A stretch of DNA of 37,241 bases from Methanobacteriota archaeon (GTDB lineage: Archaea > Thermoplasmatota > Poseidoniia > Poseidoniales > Poseidoniaceae): the NCBI GenBank assembly GCA_011522915.1, contig WTIA01000016.1, positions 1 through 37,241 on the forward strand, read 5' to 3'. Shown here piece after piece: positions 8,608-17,731 of this stretch. Below the pieces are notes generated by a model. The model was not told the DNA's origin. It saw only the letters and a program-made list of their open reading frames with translations, and ran no database searches. Position 1 is the stretch's first letter; the number at the start of each line of letters is the position of its first letter. The position numbers and the translations under genes were made by a program.

Positions 8608-9702
8608 TCAATAATGCTCAAAGACAACATTTGGATTAGAATGAGTAACCTTTCTTCCATTATCTACGACTTTTCCAATTATAGCACATCCGGGCATTTT
8701 TTCGGAAAGCCATTCAATGATATCCTCTGCAACGTTTGAATCGACTGCGATTATCATGCCACATCCCATGTTGAATGTTCTATACATTTCTCTGTCGTTC
8801 ACGTTTCCATTTTCTTGAATCCATTTGAATTCAGGTAGGACAGGTAACGGGTCACTGATGTGCCATCCCAATGAGTCATGAAGCCGCAAAAGATTGGATA
8901 GACCACCGCCTGTAACGTGGCAAATGCCGTGAATAAAGCTAGAAGCACACGGGCCATCCTGAATCAAATCTACAACAGGATCACAGTAAATTCTAGTCGG
9001 GTTCAAGAATATTTCACCAAGAGTGATATCTCCCTCATTGAACCTCTCAATTCTACTTTCATCTACATCAAATGAAGCAGCATCTTCCCAACTTGCACCA
9101 CAGTGCGATATCACATTCCTGACCAAAGAGTATCCATTTGAATGAACACCTGACGATGGCATTCCAATCAGTACATCCCCTTCTTTTAGATTAGCACCGG
9201 TGATTTCTGCACCTTTCGGTAGCCAACCAAGAGCAGTTCCTGATAAATCCAGTTCTGTTACAATTCCTGGAAGGCTTGCAGTTTCTCCCCCAGCTAATGT
9301 AACTCTAGCCCTTCTACATGCTTCTGCTAGGCTTGCACCTAGTGCTGCATGAATCTCAGGGTCGGGCTTTGGTACTGCGATGTAATCTACAAACGCAATC
9401 GGTTCAGCACCAACACAAAGCAAGTCGTTGACGTTCATCGCCATGCAGTCGATACCTACTCCTGCCCATTGCCCCAACTTTGTAGCGATGGATAATTTGG
9501 AACCTACCCCGTCAGTAGCTAATGCTAGGTAATTATCACCAAACTCGACCAGTCCACCAAATCCACCGGGTAAATCAACAGGTGCGCCAGGTGTTCCTGA
9601 CTTTCGGACAGAGCGGGATAATGCGCCGACTAAAGCGCCTACAGCATTACCTTCTAGGTCGATATCTACGCCACTTCCAGCGTAGTTCAACTCTTCTGCC
9701 AT
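8608..9702 (-). CDS. purM: Phosphoribosylformylglycinamidine cyclo-ligase (AIR synthetase) PurM
   Basis: PurM closes FGAM to aminoimidazole ribonucleotide using ATP in purine biosynthesis. The 364-aa product shows the family pattern in order: YAGSGVDIDLEGNAV at the start, GGFGGLVEFGDNYLALATDGVGSKL, the CVGAEPIAFVDYIA region, LAGGETASLPG and GMPSSGVHSNGYSLVR, then HGICHVTGGGLSNLLR near the C-terminus. The track starts at 9732, where ATG overlaps the upstream esterase stop. ATG 9702 is preferred because GGTGAT lies 3 nt before it, the same spacing as at 2394, and because the extra MMRVARLGDV is not part of the usual PurM N-terminus. It is flanked by Trm1 and an esterase on the same strand. Confidence 0.93.
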   Translation of the reverse strand: MAEELNYAGSGVDIDLEGNAVGALVGALSRSVRKSGTPGAPVDLPGGFGGLVEFGDNYLALATDGVGSKLSIATKLGQWAGVGIDCMAMNVNDLLCVGAEPIAFVDYIAVPKPDPEIHAALGASLAEACRRARVTLAGGETASLPGIVTELDLSGTALGWLPKGAEITGANLKEGDVLIGMPSSGVHSNGYSLVRNVISHCGASWEDAASFDVDESRIERFNEGDITLGEIFLNPTRIYCDPVVDLIQDGPCASSFIHGICHVTGGGLSNLLRLHDSLGWHISDPLPVLPEFKWIQENGNVNDREMYRTFNMGCGMIIAVDSNVAEDIIEWLSEKMPGCAIIGKVVDNGRKVTHSNPNVVFEHY

Positions 9703-9705
9703 GAC

Positions 9706-9711
9706 ATCACC
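9706..9711 (-). promoter_or_regulatory. Ribosome-binding site deciding the purM start
   Basis: On the minus strand GGTGAT lies 3 nt before ATG 9702. The longer-frame ATG at 9732 has no comparable site, although an ATGA overlap with the esterase stop makes coupled initiation there possible. Confidence 0.5.
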
Positions 9712-9728
9712 CAAACGCGCCACTCTCA

Positions 9729-10736
9729 TCATGATGCCGATTCAATCTGAGAAGATAGCCAAGGCAAAGAGAGGTCTAATCGATGGTCTATTCCACTATG
9801 TGTACCTGGAAATTCTTCCCATTCATGAGGGATTCCTAACTCATTCATACGGGAGTGAAGTTCTCTCAGTCCGTACTGTATATTGTACTGGTCTTTGTCT
9901 CCGACGTCTACCCAACATGGTGGCAAATTTTGGTACTTTTCGATTAATTTTAGAGGGTCCCAATCTAGCCACTGGCCCCACTTTTCATCATCAAATTTGC
10001 AGTTGGAATCCACTGGCAAAGTTCCGTCACTGTAGGTTGCAGCCATTGCTAAAATCATCAAAGTATGGAAATCATCACTCTTCATCGAAGATGTATTTCT
10101 GATATAATCAAGGAAACCATTTTCATCGCCATAGGGAGCTATTTCAGTCAGCGTGGAAGCCATTTCTATTCCAAATAATAATTCGAACCCGCAATCTCCT
10201 GAGTGGCACGCAATTGCTTTCCAGCAATCATCTTTCATACCTCTGACAATCGCTCCATATCCTCCACTTGATTTACCTACTAGCCCAAACCCTGTAATGT
10301 CATATCTATTGTTCAATTCATTACGCAAATCATCGCGTAACCAACTTCCCCAGTTACCCATTATTTCAGAATCCACAAATTGGTTGCCACCCATACTTGT
10401 GAAGGTGTCAGGCATTACGAGAATCGATGGAGTCATTTTTCCCTCTCTGACCAATCTTTCATGTCGTTGCGGTAGTGTTTCACCAAAGGCACGCCAATTT
10501 GCTCTAGCAAAACCAGTTCCTGTAAATGGTGCCAGATAAATTATACAAGGCATAGGGCCTGTTTTACCAGGGGGAATATGCACCAAGACTTCCCTTTCCA
10601 TAGGATCACCCAGGCGATTTTCTAATTTTTCTGAGGAAAAAGAAAATCTCTCCAAAATTCCTCTGATGGGTTCAAAAGAGTGCTCCGGCATGAACCGGCG
10701 ATGGGCTTCAAGGAAATGTGTTTGGCGGTATTCCAA
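9729..10736 (-). CDS. Esterase-D-like alpha/beta hydrolase
   Basis: The 335-aa product resembles the putative esterase family that includes S-formylglutathione hydrolase and mycolyltransferase-like enzymes. The segment REVLVHIPPGKTGPMPCIIY near 48-66 is the typical N-terminal strand region. The nucleophile elbow is GKSSGG (154-159, Ser156). WVDVGDKDQYNIQYG near the C-terminus supplies a likely Asp, and GTHSGIDHRLD a likely His. The natural substrate is unknown. The track start at 10736 is a TTG with no clear ribosome-binding site; ATG 10691 (Met16) is an alternative. It is first in a minus-strand group with purM and trm1, divergent from MCM. Confidence 0.75.
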   Translation of the reverse strand: MEYRQTHFLEAHRRFMPEHSFEPIRGILERFSFSSEKLENRLGDPMEREVLVHIPPGKTGPMPCIIYLAPFTGTGFARANWRAFGETLPQRHERLVREGKMTPSILVMPDTFTSMGGNQFVDSEIMGNWGSWLRDDLRNELNNRYDITGFGLVGKSSGGYGAIVRGMKDDCWKAIACHSGDCGFELLFGIEMASTLTEIAPYGDENGFLDYIRNTSSMKSDDFHTLMILAMAATYSDGTLPVDSNCKFDDEKWGQWLDWDPLKLIEKYQNLPPCWVDVGDKDQYNIQYGLRELHSRMNELGIPHEWEEFPGTHSGIDHRLDLSLPWLSSQIESAS

Positions 10737-10812
10737 TGGAAGCCTTTGGAGGTTGAATGATGCGGTTATATTCCAGTGGAAATAAAGGGGAAGAAGAGTT
10801 CAATGTGAATGA

Positions 10813-10820
10813 TTATATGC
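10813..10820 (+). promoter_or_regulatory. TATA-like element upstream of mcm
   Basis: TTATATGC lies 41-48 nt before the mcm start in the 124-nt divergent gap between the esterase and mcm. The identical octamer precedes the coiled-coil gene at 29869. Its position fits a short 5' leader, but no transcript data support it. Confidence 0.35.
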
Positions 10821-10860
10821 ATTCGACAACGGCTGCAGATGTCCGGTTGGGGGTTTTGGC

Positions 10861-12975
10861 TTGACTATCCAAGAATTTGATTTGCCAGCGAGATGGAGAA
10901 CATTGCTTCTTGACACCTACAGTGAAGCGATACACAGTTTGCAGGTTAGTTGGCCAGATGTCCAATCTCTTGAAGTTTCATATCGTGACATTGAATCCTT
11001 CGATCCAGATTTCGCTCGCTCAATAATTGAAGAGCCGGAGAACAATACACAGGCAGCCAATCAGGCTCTCAGGCAATTACTTGCTGAAGCAGGATCCCCG
11101 AGGATTGTTTCCTTCGTACGGATTATCGAATTACCTCCAGATTCTGATAGAAAAGTTCGCCAATTAAGGAGTGAAGATTTGGGTTCAATGATTTCGGTTG
11201 AAGCCATAGCTACAAAGATTGGAAAAGTCCTGCCAAGAACCTACGAAGGAGTGTTCGTTTGTGCAGCTTGTGGCCATCAAAGTAGGGTCAACCAACCCAA
11301 CGAACAAGAGTTGGTTGAACCGGTCGAATGTTTCGAAATCGACGGCGGATGTGGAAGAAAGAGAAACCAAACGAAATTCCATCAAAAAGTGGAAGATTCG
11401 ATTCTAATTGATACTCAATTCATCGAGTTACAAGAACCTCCAGAAAACCTTCGTGGCGGCGTACAGCCTGAAAGAATACTTTGTATTGCGGAGCATGACT
11501 TGGCTGGAAAACTGAATCCAGGTGACAGAGTTACTGCAAACGGAATGCTGTTTGTAAGGTCCCAAAGAAAGTCAGGAAAAGATACACCTATTTTTGATAT
11601 TTTTATGAGAATCCACAGTATTCAGAGAGAAAATATTCCGCTTGAGGAAATTCAGATTTCGGAAGAAGAAGAAAGGGAAATCAAGGAATTAGCAAGAAGA
11701 GAGGACATCCATGATGTGCTAACTAGGTCTATTGCCCCGTCTATTTTTGGAATGACTCGCCAAAAAGAGTCACTGATGTTGCAATTATTTGGTGGCGTTG
11801 CCTCCAAAGCAAAAGATGGAACTAGACTTCGTGGCGATATTCACATCCTGCTGATGGGAGATCCTGGTGTTGCAAAGTCGCAATTATTGTCATACATGGC
11901 TCAAATTTCTCCTCGTGGTCGCTTCACGTCAGGTATGTCTGCTTCAGCAGCGGGTTTGACCGCTGCTGCAGTTCAGGATTCAGCAGCAGATGGTAGATGG
12001 ACTCTTGAGGCAGGTGCGCTTGCTTTAGCCGACCTTGGACTCGCAGCAATCGATGAATTCGATAAAATGAATGAAAACGATAGGTCTTCGATGCACGAAG
12101 CAATGGAACAACAAAGAATCTCGGTATCAAAGGCTGGAATCAACGCAACTCTTTCCACAAGGTGTGCTATATTGGCTGCAGCCAACCCTAAAGCAGGACG
12201 ATTCCAAGCTGTATCCGAGGTTCCATTTACCCAGCAAATAAATCTCAAACCAGCCCTAATCTCAAGATTTGACGTAATATGGTTGCTCACCGACCAACCT
12301 GCTGCTGAACATGATTCACTGATTGCAAATCATATCATGAGCAATAGAGCGGAATCAACACCAGAAATTTTAATCGAGCAGGGTAGCGAAGTTGACCCAG
12401 CAAAAGCAGCACGTCAAGACGGTTTAGACAATAAAGAAGGTATTGTGAACCGAGACCTGATAAGAAAATACGTGGCTTTGGCAAAAAGAACCGTTCATCC
12501 AAGACTAACCGATGAGGCGAGAGATGCACTGAGAGACTTCTATGTTGAAACAAGAAGAAAGGGTGGAGAGTCTCACGATTCAATCGCAATTTCAGCAAGA
12601 GCCATTGAAGGTTTGTATCGATTAGCACAAGCCTCTGCAAGGGTTAGATTATCCAATATTGCAACAATAGAAGATGCCGAAAGGTCGGTTAGGTTGACAA
12701 GATTCTGGAGGCACGAGTTGATGGGTGAAAACTTCGATGAAACAACACTTCAATCCGGGAAGAAAGCAACGACAAGAAATCGCGAAAGAACAATCCTAGA
12801 AATTGTAAGGAGAATACATCTAGACACTGGTGGACAGCCAGTGCCGCTAAATGACGTTTTCAACGAGGCTGCTAGACTCGATATTGCTAGAGATGCGGCT
12901 GAGGATATTATCGAGGCTATGTGTACCGACGGGAGACTATTCCGTCCGTTGTACGACACCTTAGCTCCGGCATGA
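10861..12975 (+). CDS. mcm: Replicative DNA helicase MCM
   Basis: The 704-aa product is the MCM subunit that forms a hexameric ring and unwinds DNA at the replication fork. The N-terminal half carries a zinc site (CAACGH near 134, with partner cysteines in ECFEIDGGCGRK near 156-165). The AAA+ core has Walker A GDPGVAKS (about 333), Walker B AIDEFDKMNE (about 395), sensor AAANPKAGRF (about 440) and the arginine-finger SRFD (about 467). A C-terminal winged helix ends the protein. No intein interrupts it. The start is a TTG with a G-rich stretch upstream and no better in-frame ATG. GatE follows after 40 nt. Confidence 0.96.
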   Translation: MTIQEFDLPARWRTLLLDTYSEAIHSLQVSWPDVQSLEVSYRDIESFDPDFARSIIEEPENNTQAANQALRQLLAEAGSPRIVSFVRIIELPPDSDRKVRQLRSEDLGSMISVEAIATKIGKVLPRTYEGVFVCAACGHQSRVNQPNEQELVEPVECFEIDGGCGRKRNQTKFHQKVEDSILIDTQFIELQEPPENLRGGVQPERILCIAEHDLAGKLNPGDRVTANGMLFVRSQRKSGKDTPIFDIFMRIHSIQRENIPLEEIQISEEEEREIKELARREDIHDVLTRSIAPSIFGMTRQKESLMLQLFGGVASKAKDGTRLRGDIHILLMGDPGVAKSQLLSYMAQISPRGRFTSGMSASAAGLTAAAVQDSAADGRWTLEAGALALADLGLAAIDEFDKMNENDRSSMHEAMEQQRISVSKAGINATLSTRCAILAAANPKAGRFQAVSEVPFTQQINLKPALISRFDVIWLLTDQPAAEHDSLIANHIMSNRAESTPEILIEQGSEVDPAKAARQDGLDNKEGIVNRDLIRKYVALAKRTVHPRLTDEARDALRDFYVETRRKGGESHDSIAISARAIEGLYRLAQASARVRLSNIATIEDAERSVRLTRFWRHELMGENFDETTLQSGKKATTRNRERTILEIVRRIHLDTGGQPVPLNDVFNEAARLDIARDAAEDIIEAMCTDGRLFRPLYDTLAPA

Positions 12976-13015
12976 AACGATGCAATCATATCAATGAGAT
13001 ATTTCAGGTGAAAAC

Positions 13016-15007
13016 ATGGAACCTGTAGGCGATGTGGCTAATCCTGCATCCTTAGACCCAGAAAGTCTCGGTTTCATGTGCGGAATTGAAGTCCACCAAC
13101 AATTGGCAACCGGGAAATTACATTCACGCCAGCCAGGAGAACTTCATGACATAACAATCGAAACACTACCCGATAATTGGCAGCGCTATTACCGTAAATT
13201 GAGGTCTTCAAGTGGAGAGGGCGGAGCAGTCGATGTTGCAGCGAGGTTTGAAGCGAGACGTAATCGCTCTTTCGTGTACTGTCAAGCACCCAATGCTGGA
13301 CTTATTGAATTAGACGAGCAACCACCGCTGCCGCATGATGATGATGCTTTGGATATCTCTCTTACAGTTTCAGGAATGCTAAATGCACGGCCTGCTCCTC
13401 TGCTTCAGACTATGAGAAAAACAGTTGTAGACGGCTCGAATACTAGTGGTTTTCAACGTACTACACTTGTGGCAACTGATGGTACACTACATACAGAAGG
13501 AGGCCCTGTTGGAATTGATGTTCTGTGCCTAGAAGAGGATAGTGCTCGTAAGTTGGATAGCGAGTTGACTCCTAATGGCGAAGTTGTAACATGGAATCTA
13601 GATCGTTTAGGGATACCACTGATTGAAATCGCAACAGCGCCGGACGTAAAAACGCCTGACCATGCCAAACAAACCTCCATCGCATTAGGTAGAACATTGA
13701 GAGATACTCGACGAGTAAGAAGAGGCCTAGGAAGCATTCGTCAAGATTTGAACGTCTCAATAATGTGTGGCGACAGGGTTGAAATTAAGGGATGTCAAGA
13801 CCTAGAATGGATTCCAAAAATCATCAGATGTGAAATGGCTAGGCAACTTCATTTCTACAGACTAGCCAATAAACTCAGGTCATCACATGGATTACCAGCA
13901 CTCTCTAGTGATAGAAGAGAAGAATCCCCTTCAATTAGTGGAGAGGTTGAAAAAATCCTCCCCCTAAATTTAGTAGATGTCTCATCTCAATTTTCCTCAT
14001 GTGATGCAAAGAGAGTCAAACAGGGTCTAGAATCAAAATCAGTGATGCTTGCGCTCCCACTTCCAGGATTTAATGGATTAATTGGGACCAAAGAATTCGA
14101 TACAGATGGTGCCCAACTACCACGTTTAGGCAGAGAACTCGCCGGTGCTGCGAAATTAGCAGGGGTTGCTGGGGTATACCATTCTGACGAATTACCAGCA
14201 TACGGAATTGGGCAAGAATATGTTGATGCTACAAGGGATGCTCTGAACGGAGTCGATGCTTTTGTACTATGTCTTGCTCCAAAATGGCAAGCAGAACTGG
14301 CGCTAGAGAGTGTATTGAATAGGGCGCGACTTGCATTTGATAGAATTCCACAGGAGGTCAGGAATGTTGTGATTCGAAAAGGATCTCCAGAAGACGGTAC
14401 TACAACTCCTATGAGGCCACTTCCTGGGGGAGCAAGGATGTATCCTGAGACCGATATACCGCCTTTGGTCATCACAAAAGAACGTTGGAAAAACATCATG
14501 GATAAATTACCAATGACTCAAGATGAAAGAAAACAAAGACTGAGTGAATACGAAATCAGCGTCGACCAACAAAATCAGTTGTTATCTAGGGAATTAGATG
14601 ATGATTTCATTTCCCATTCACAGGGTTTGCCACAGAAAGCATGGGCGACAATGCTATTGGAGAACGAGGGCGACATTGGCCTAATGGCATTAGTCTTAGC
14701 TGCAAAAGAGGAAGGCCATGTGACTCGCGAAGGTATGGTCTCTCTTCTCAAAGAATTTGAAGGGCAGAATCCAAGCATGGCCCAATTATCTTCAACAGCC
14801 GAAAACTTAGGGCTAAAACCTGCTGATGCAAGTGATTTAGCCGATGTTGTAGCGAAGGTTGTTGCCGACCGCCTTGATTTTGTCAAGGAAAGAGGAATGG
14901 GCGCTATGGGCCCATTGATGGGATTAGTGATGAAAGAATGTGGTGGCGCTGCAGATGGAAAACAGGTTAGCGCACTTTTACGAGAAGAAATCATGAGGCA
15001 TGTTTGA
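13016..15007 (+). CDS. gatE: Glutamyl-tRNA(Gln) amidotransferase subunit E
   Basis: GatE works with GatD to amidate Glu-tRNA(Gln) to Gln-tRNA(Gln), the archaeal route to glutaminyl-tRNA. The 663-aa length is usual. Motifs visible are GFMCGIEVHQQLATGKLHSR (about 19-38), RKTVVDGSNTSGFQRT, RRGLGSIRQDLNVSI, VEIKGCQDLEWIP and MRPLPGGARMYPETDIPPL. The central part (about 300-420) corresponds to the AspRS-like GAD insertion, and the C-terminal 150 residues form the helical YqeY-like tail that holds tRNA. ATG 13016 is preceded by AGGTGA at 5 nt. The stop overlaps the next ATG as TGATG. GatD is not in the window. Confidence 0.95.
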   Translation: MEPVGDVANPASLDPESLGFMCGIEVHQQLATGKLHSRQPGELHDITIETLPDNWQRYYRKLRSSSGEGGAVDVAARFEARRNRSFVYCQAPNAGLIELDEQPPLPHDDDALDISLTVSGMLNARPAPLLQTMRKTVVDGSNTSGFQRTTLVATDGTLHTEGGPVGIDVLCLEEDSARKLDSELTPNGEVVTWNLDRLGIPLIEIATAPDVKTPDHAKQTSIALGRTLRDTRRVRRGLGSIRQDLNVSIMCGDRVEIKGCQDLEWIPKIIRCEMARQLHFYRLANKLRSSHGLPALSSDRREESPSISGEVEKILPLNLVDVSSQFSSCDAKRVKQGLESKSVMLALPLPGFNGLIGTKEFDTDGAQLPRLGRELAGAAKLAGVAGVYHSDELPAYGIGQEYVDATRDALNGVDAFVLCLAPKWQAELALESVLNRARLAFDRIPQEVRNVVIRKGSPEDGTTTPMRPLPGGARMYPETDIPPLVITKERWKNIMDKLPMTQDERKQRLSEYEISVDQQNQLLSRELDDDFISHSQGLPQKAWATMLLENEGDIGLMALVLAAKEEGHVTREGMVSLLKEFEGQNPSMAQLSSTAENLGLKPADASDLADVVAKVVADRLDFVKERGMGAMGPLMGLVMKECGGAADGKQVSALLREEIMRHV

Positions 15008-16665
15008 TGAAGCGAATACTTGCTGTATTTTGCTTGATTCTATGCCTGTTTATTCCACAATCTAGTGCTCAAAATACGATAGAAAGCGATTGGGAAATCG
15101 ACCTAGAAAATGGATATATCTCAACCAAACCAATCTTTGTTGGCGACCAAGTAATAGTTCGTACTTCGGGTTTTTGGACAGGTGAAGAAAGACCTCATGT
15201 TTACTCATTTGACACAATTAGCGGTGTTGAAAATTGGAGATTCATTAATCCAAATTCAACCAATCATGACATGAGTCCATTGTTACATGTTTCGCAAGGT
15301 AGTGGAGATTGTGGAAATTGGTCTGATATGGTAATTGTAGGGTGGACAGACGGAAAGGTTACAGCTCTTAATTCCACAGATGGAAGTTTAGTTTGGGAAG
15401 CAGAAACAGAAGTAGTGACTTGGGGAATTACAGGAAAGATGGCAGTAGATGAGGACAACCTAGTCGTTCCAACACGGCAAGGTCTCTCCAGATATTGTTT
15501 GAGCGATGGTGAACAAAATCTGCGAATCGATTTACCACAGTTGGGTTGGAGAAATGGTGTAACAGTAACCAATGATAGTTACTTGATTGGAAATGAGGAA
15601 GGAGTGCTCAATATTATCTCAAAAACTGGTGACGTAACAAATCTCTCAATCGGTGAGGGGATGATTCGCCACCCGCCGATAAAAACATCCGCAGGTATCG
15701 TAATACATTTGCAAACAAGTCAAGGTTCAGAAATTTACCTAGACGACTTCTTATTATCCCAAGAGGGCACATCCCCTGCGATCCCTTTGCAGGTTGGCGA
15801 ACAGATTTTCTTTGCTACTAGTGATAGTCTCTTTAGTTGGAGATGTTCAATCAACTGTACGTTTGAAGGAAGGTCAAATTTCCACAGTAATGGGGAAATA
15901 ACACATCAGAATTTGGAAGGAAATTTCAGCGTTTGGTTCCCTATCAATACTCCAAATGGAGGTTGGGGCTCAGGAATACCTGGCCAACAAATTATGATTT
16001 ATTCAACCAATCATGATACATATACAACCGCAGGTGTTGCATTTGGAAGTAATGGGGAAATGGCACTTGGAAATGATGCAGGCATTTTAATGGTAATTAG
16101 CGGAAAGGAAGACCAAACAGATCATGGCAACGAGGATGACGATAATTCAATGAAGGAATCATCCTTCCAAGTGAAACCGGTTCATTTTGTCGTAGTTGGA
16201 TTGCTGTTCGGAACATTGTATTCCTATTCAAAATCAAATCGTGATTTAACGATTAAATTAGGAGTTTTGTTAGCCTTGGTAATTGCAATTTCCGCTCTAC
16301 CTTTGTTGTCCGAACAATGGTCTGAAGAAGTCAGTAAATTATCCGAAACCCCTGGAGATTGGAATGAAGAGTGGCCAAATGATTGGCAAGGCACACAAGT
16401 TGTTGTGTTTGAATTACCTGAAGGCGAATATGCGATAGGAGGGCTATCAGGATATGAGAATGTGGATGACCTGACTGATGCTGCTGCCGGCGAACTCGGG
16501 ATTGATATCGAAAAGAAATCCTACAGTTTAGGAGAAATGGTCGTTTCGATTAACGGTCAAGAACTTGAAGGCTGGGAATTCACTATTGACGGCGAAAGAA
16601 CTCAGGTTGGAATTTCTTCTGCTGAGGTAGAAGAAGACTCGGTTGTTAGATGGTCTGCAGCGTGA
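15007..16665 (+). CDS. Secreted PQQ-like propeller protein with two TM helices and C-terminal DUF4430-like domain
   Basis: The 552-aa product opens with a signal peptide (MKRILAVFCLILCLFIPQSS). About 30-370 has PQQ/quinoprotein-like beta-propeller blades (GSLVWEAETEVVTWG, GVENWRFINPN). Two hydrophobic helices follow at about 393-408 and 414-434, placing the C-terminus outside again. The last 110 residues resemble DUF4430, the domain related to the C-terminal part of transcobalamin/intrinsic factor: a VVVFELPEGEYAIGGLSGY start, SLGEMVVSINGQ, and GWEFTIDGERTQ with a closing acidic loop and W. The ECF S-like gene next door fits vitamin capture. The track TTG at 15004 is replaced by ATG 15007, which overlaps the gatE stop. 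Confidence 0.7.
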   Translation: MKRILAVFCLILCLFIPQSSAQNTIESDWEIDLENGYISTKPIFVGDQVIVRTSGFWTGEERPHVYSFDTISGVENWRFINPNSTNHDMSPLLHVSQGSGDCGNWSDMVIVGWTDGKVTALNSTDGSLVWEAETEVVTWGITGKMAVDEDNLVVPTRQGLSRYCLSDGEQNLRIDLPQLGWRNGVTVTNDSYLIGNEEGVLNIISKTGDVTNLSIGEGMIRHPPIKTSAGIVIHLQTSQGSEIYLDDFLLSQEGTSPAIPLQVGEQIFFATSDSLFSWRCSINCTFEGRSNFHSNGEITHQNLEGNFSVWFPINTPNGGWGSGIPGQQIMIYSTNHDTYTTAGVAFGSNGEMALGNDAGILMVISGKEDQTDHGNEDDDNSMKESSFQVKPVHFVVVGLLFGTLYSYSKSNRDLTIKLGVLLALVIAISALPLLSEQWSEEVSKLSETPGDWNEEWPNDWQGTQVVVFELPEGEYAIGGLSGYENVDDLTDAAAGELGIDIEKKSYSLGEMVVSINGQELEGWEFTIDGERTQVGISSAEVEEDSVVRWSAA

Positions 16666-16697
16666 AGTTGAAATCTTGAACCCTCTAGGCTTGATAC

Positions 16698-17360
16698 ATG
16701 GTAATGACCGACGGGGTCCACGGAACTGTTTTGGGCCCTGTGGAAATGTTGATTTTGAATGTGTTTCTAATCACATTTTCTTTCTTCTTATTGTGTCGAC
16801 CAACTGAATCCGCTAAGCGGGAAATCCTTGTTCTAACAAGCATTACCGCAGCAGCAGCAGCAAGCCGGGTTTTACTCGAACCATTTCCAAACGTCCAACC
16901 GCTGACACTCATGTGTCTAGTCATGGGAGCATCACTGGGAGCAAGGAGAGGTATGGCATTCGCCGTAATGGCAACTATGGTCTCTAATCTAATATTATCT
17001 CACGGTCTGTGGACCTTGTTCCAAGCAACTGGATGGGCGGCAATAGCATTTGCAGGATCCAGACTCAAACTACTCGATGACCATCAAGTAAACATGAAGC
17101 GTCTAGTCATAGCATCAGTATTTGCATCCGTTCTCTTTGGTTGGTGGGTCTCATTATCGGTAATAGGAAGTTTAGCAACATTTTCAGATTTCGGAATTTA
17201 TTTGTTAAATGGTCTACCGTTTGACGCTATTCACGCCCTTGCTAGCATAGTCAGCGCAGTTTGGATAGCACCTTACCTTGCAAATCTACTGTATGTAGAA
17301 ACAGCTGATACTGCGGAACCAACGGTCAGTGGTGAAACCGATGTCGTCACCGCTAACTGA
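16698..17360 (+). CDS. ECF transporter S component-like membrane protein
   Basis: The 220-aa product has about six hydrophobic helices (about 12-31, 42-58, 70-95, 103-122, 133-160 and 175-200). The segment PNVQPLTLMCLVMGASLGARRGMAF followed by MATMVSNLILSHGLWTLFQATGWAAIAFAG is typical of ECF-type vitamin S components, including small-residue patches on helices that contact the energising module. It would bind a vitamin in the membrane; the substrate is not readable. No EcfA or EcfT is in the window, so any energising module must be encoded elsewhere. The gene follows the DUF4430-like surface protein by 32 nt and overlaps Pth2 by 20 nt, so they are probably co-transcribed. Confidence 0.7.
   Translation: MVMTDGVHGTVLGPVEMLILNVFLITFSFFLLCRPTESAKREILVLTSITAAAAASRVLLEPFPNVQPLTLMCLVMGASLGARRGMAFAVMATMVSNLILSHGLWTLFQATGWAAIAFAGSRLKLLDDHQVNMKRLVIASVFASVLFGWWVSLSVIGSLATFSDFGIYLLNGLPFDAIHALASIVSAVWIAPYLANLLYVETADTAEPTVSGETDVVTAN
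17331..17335 (+). promoter_or_regulatory. Ribosome-binding site deciding the pth2 start
   Basis: GGTGA lies 5 nt before ATG 17341. The track start is a GTG at 17329 that overlaps this site and is therefore unlikely. Confidence 0.5.
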
Positions 17361-17709
17361 AGTCACTATGGTCCTAGTGACCCGAGATGATTTGAAATTG
17401 TCAAAAGGTAAACTTGCAGCCCAATGCTCTCATGCTGCTGTCAACTGTGCAATGAAAGCTAGAAAAAAGGCTGCAAGGTTGTATGAGCGTTGGAACAACC
17501 ATGGCGCAAGAAAAATCGTAGTCAGGGCTGAAGATGAACCACAACTTCGTCAACTTTACGCCAAAGCCCTAGAAGGCGGTTTAGTATGCGATTTAGTCAA
17601 GGACGCTGGCCATACAGAAATCCCTCCCGGAACAGTAACAGTCCTCGGCATCGGCCCTGCACCTCGCTCAGCAGTTGATGCAATCACAGGAGACCTGAAA
17701 CTGCTTTGA
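17341..17709 (+). CDS. pth2: Peptidyl-tRNA hydrolase Pth2
   Basis: Pth2 frees tRNA from prematurely released peptidyl-tRNA. The 122-aa product has the full family pattern: TMVLVTRDDLKLSKGKLAAQ (about 9-28), then CSHAAVNCAMKA with the conserved His, RKIVVRAEDEPQLRQLYAKA, DAGHTEIPPGTVTVLGIGPA near 88-107, and the closing DAITGDLKLL. Length is normal for archaeal Pth2. ATG 17341 is chosen on the GGTGA site and lies inside the end of the S-component gene (20-nt overlap). Threonine aldolase follows after 22 nt. Confidence 0.95.
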   Translation: MSSPLTEVTMVLVTRDDLKLSKGKLAAQCSHAAVNCAMKARKKAARLYERWNNHGARKIVVRAEDEPQLRQLYAKALEGGLVCDLVKDAGHTEIPPGTVTVLGIGPAPRSAVDAITGDLKLL

Positions 17710-17731
17710 GTAAAGTCGTTTTAGACCCTTC

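Noticed and set aside
13987-14499. 170-aa minus-strand ORF inside gatE
   Set aside because: It is the antisense shadow of a conserved GatE region, with no start signal or recognisable protein pattern.
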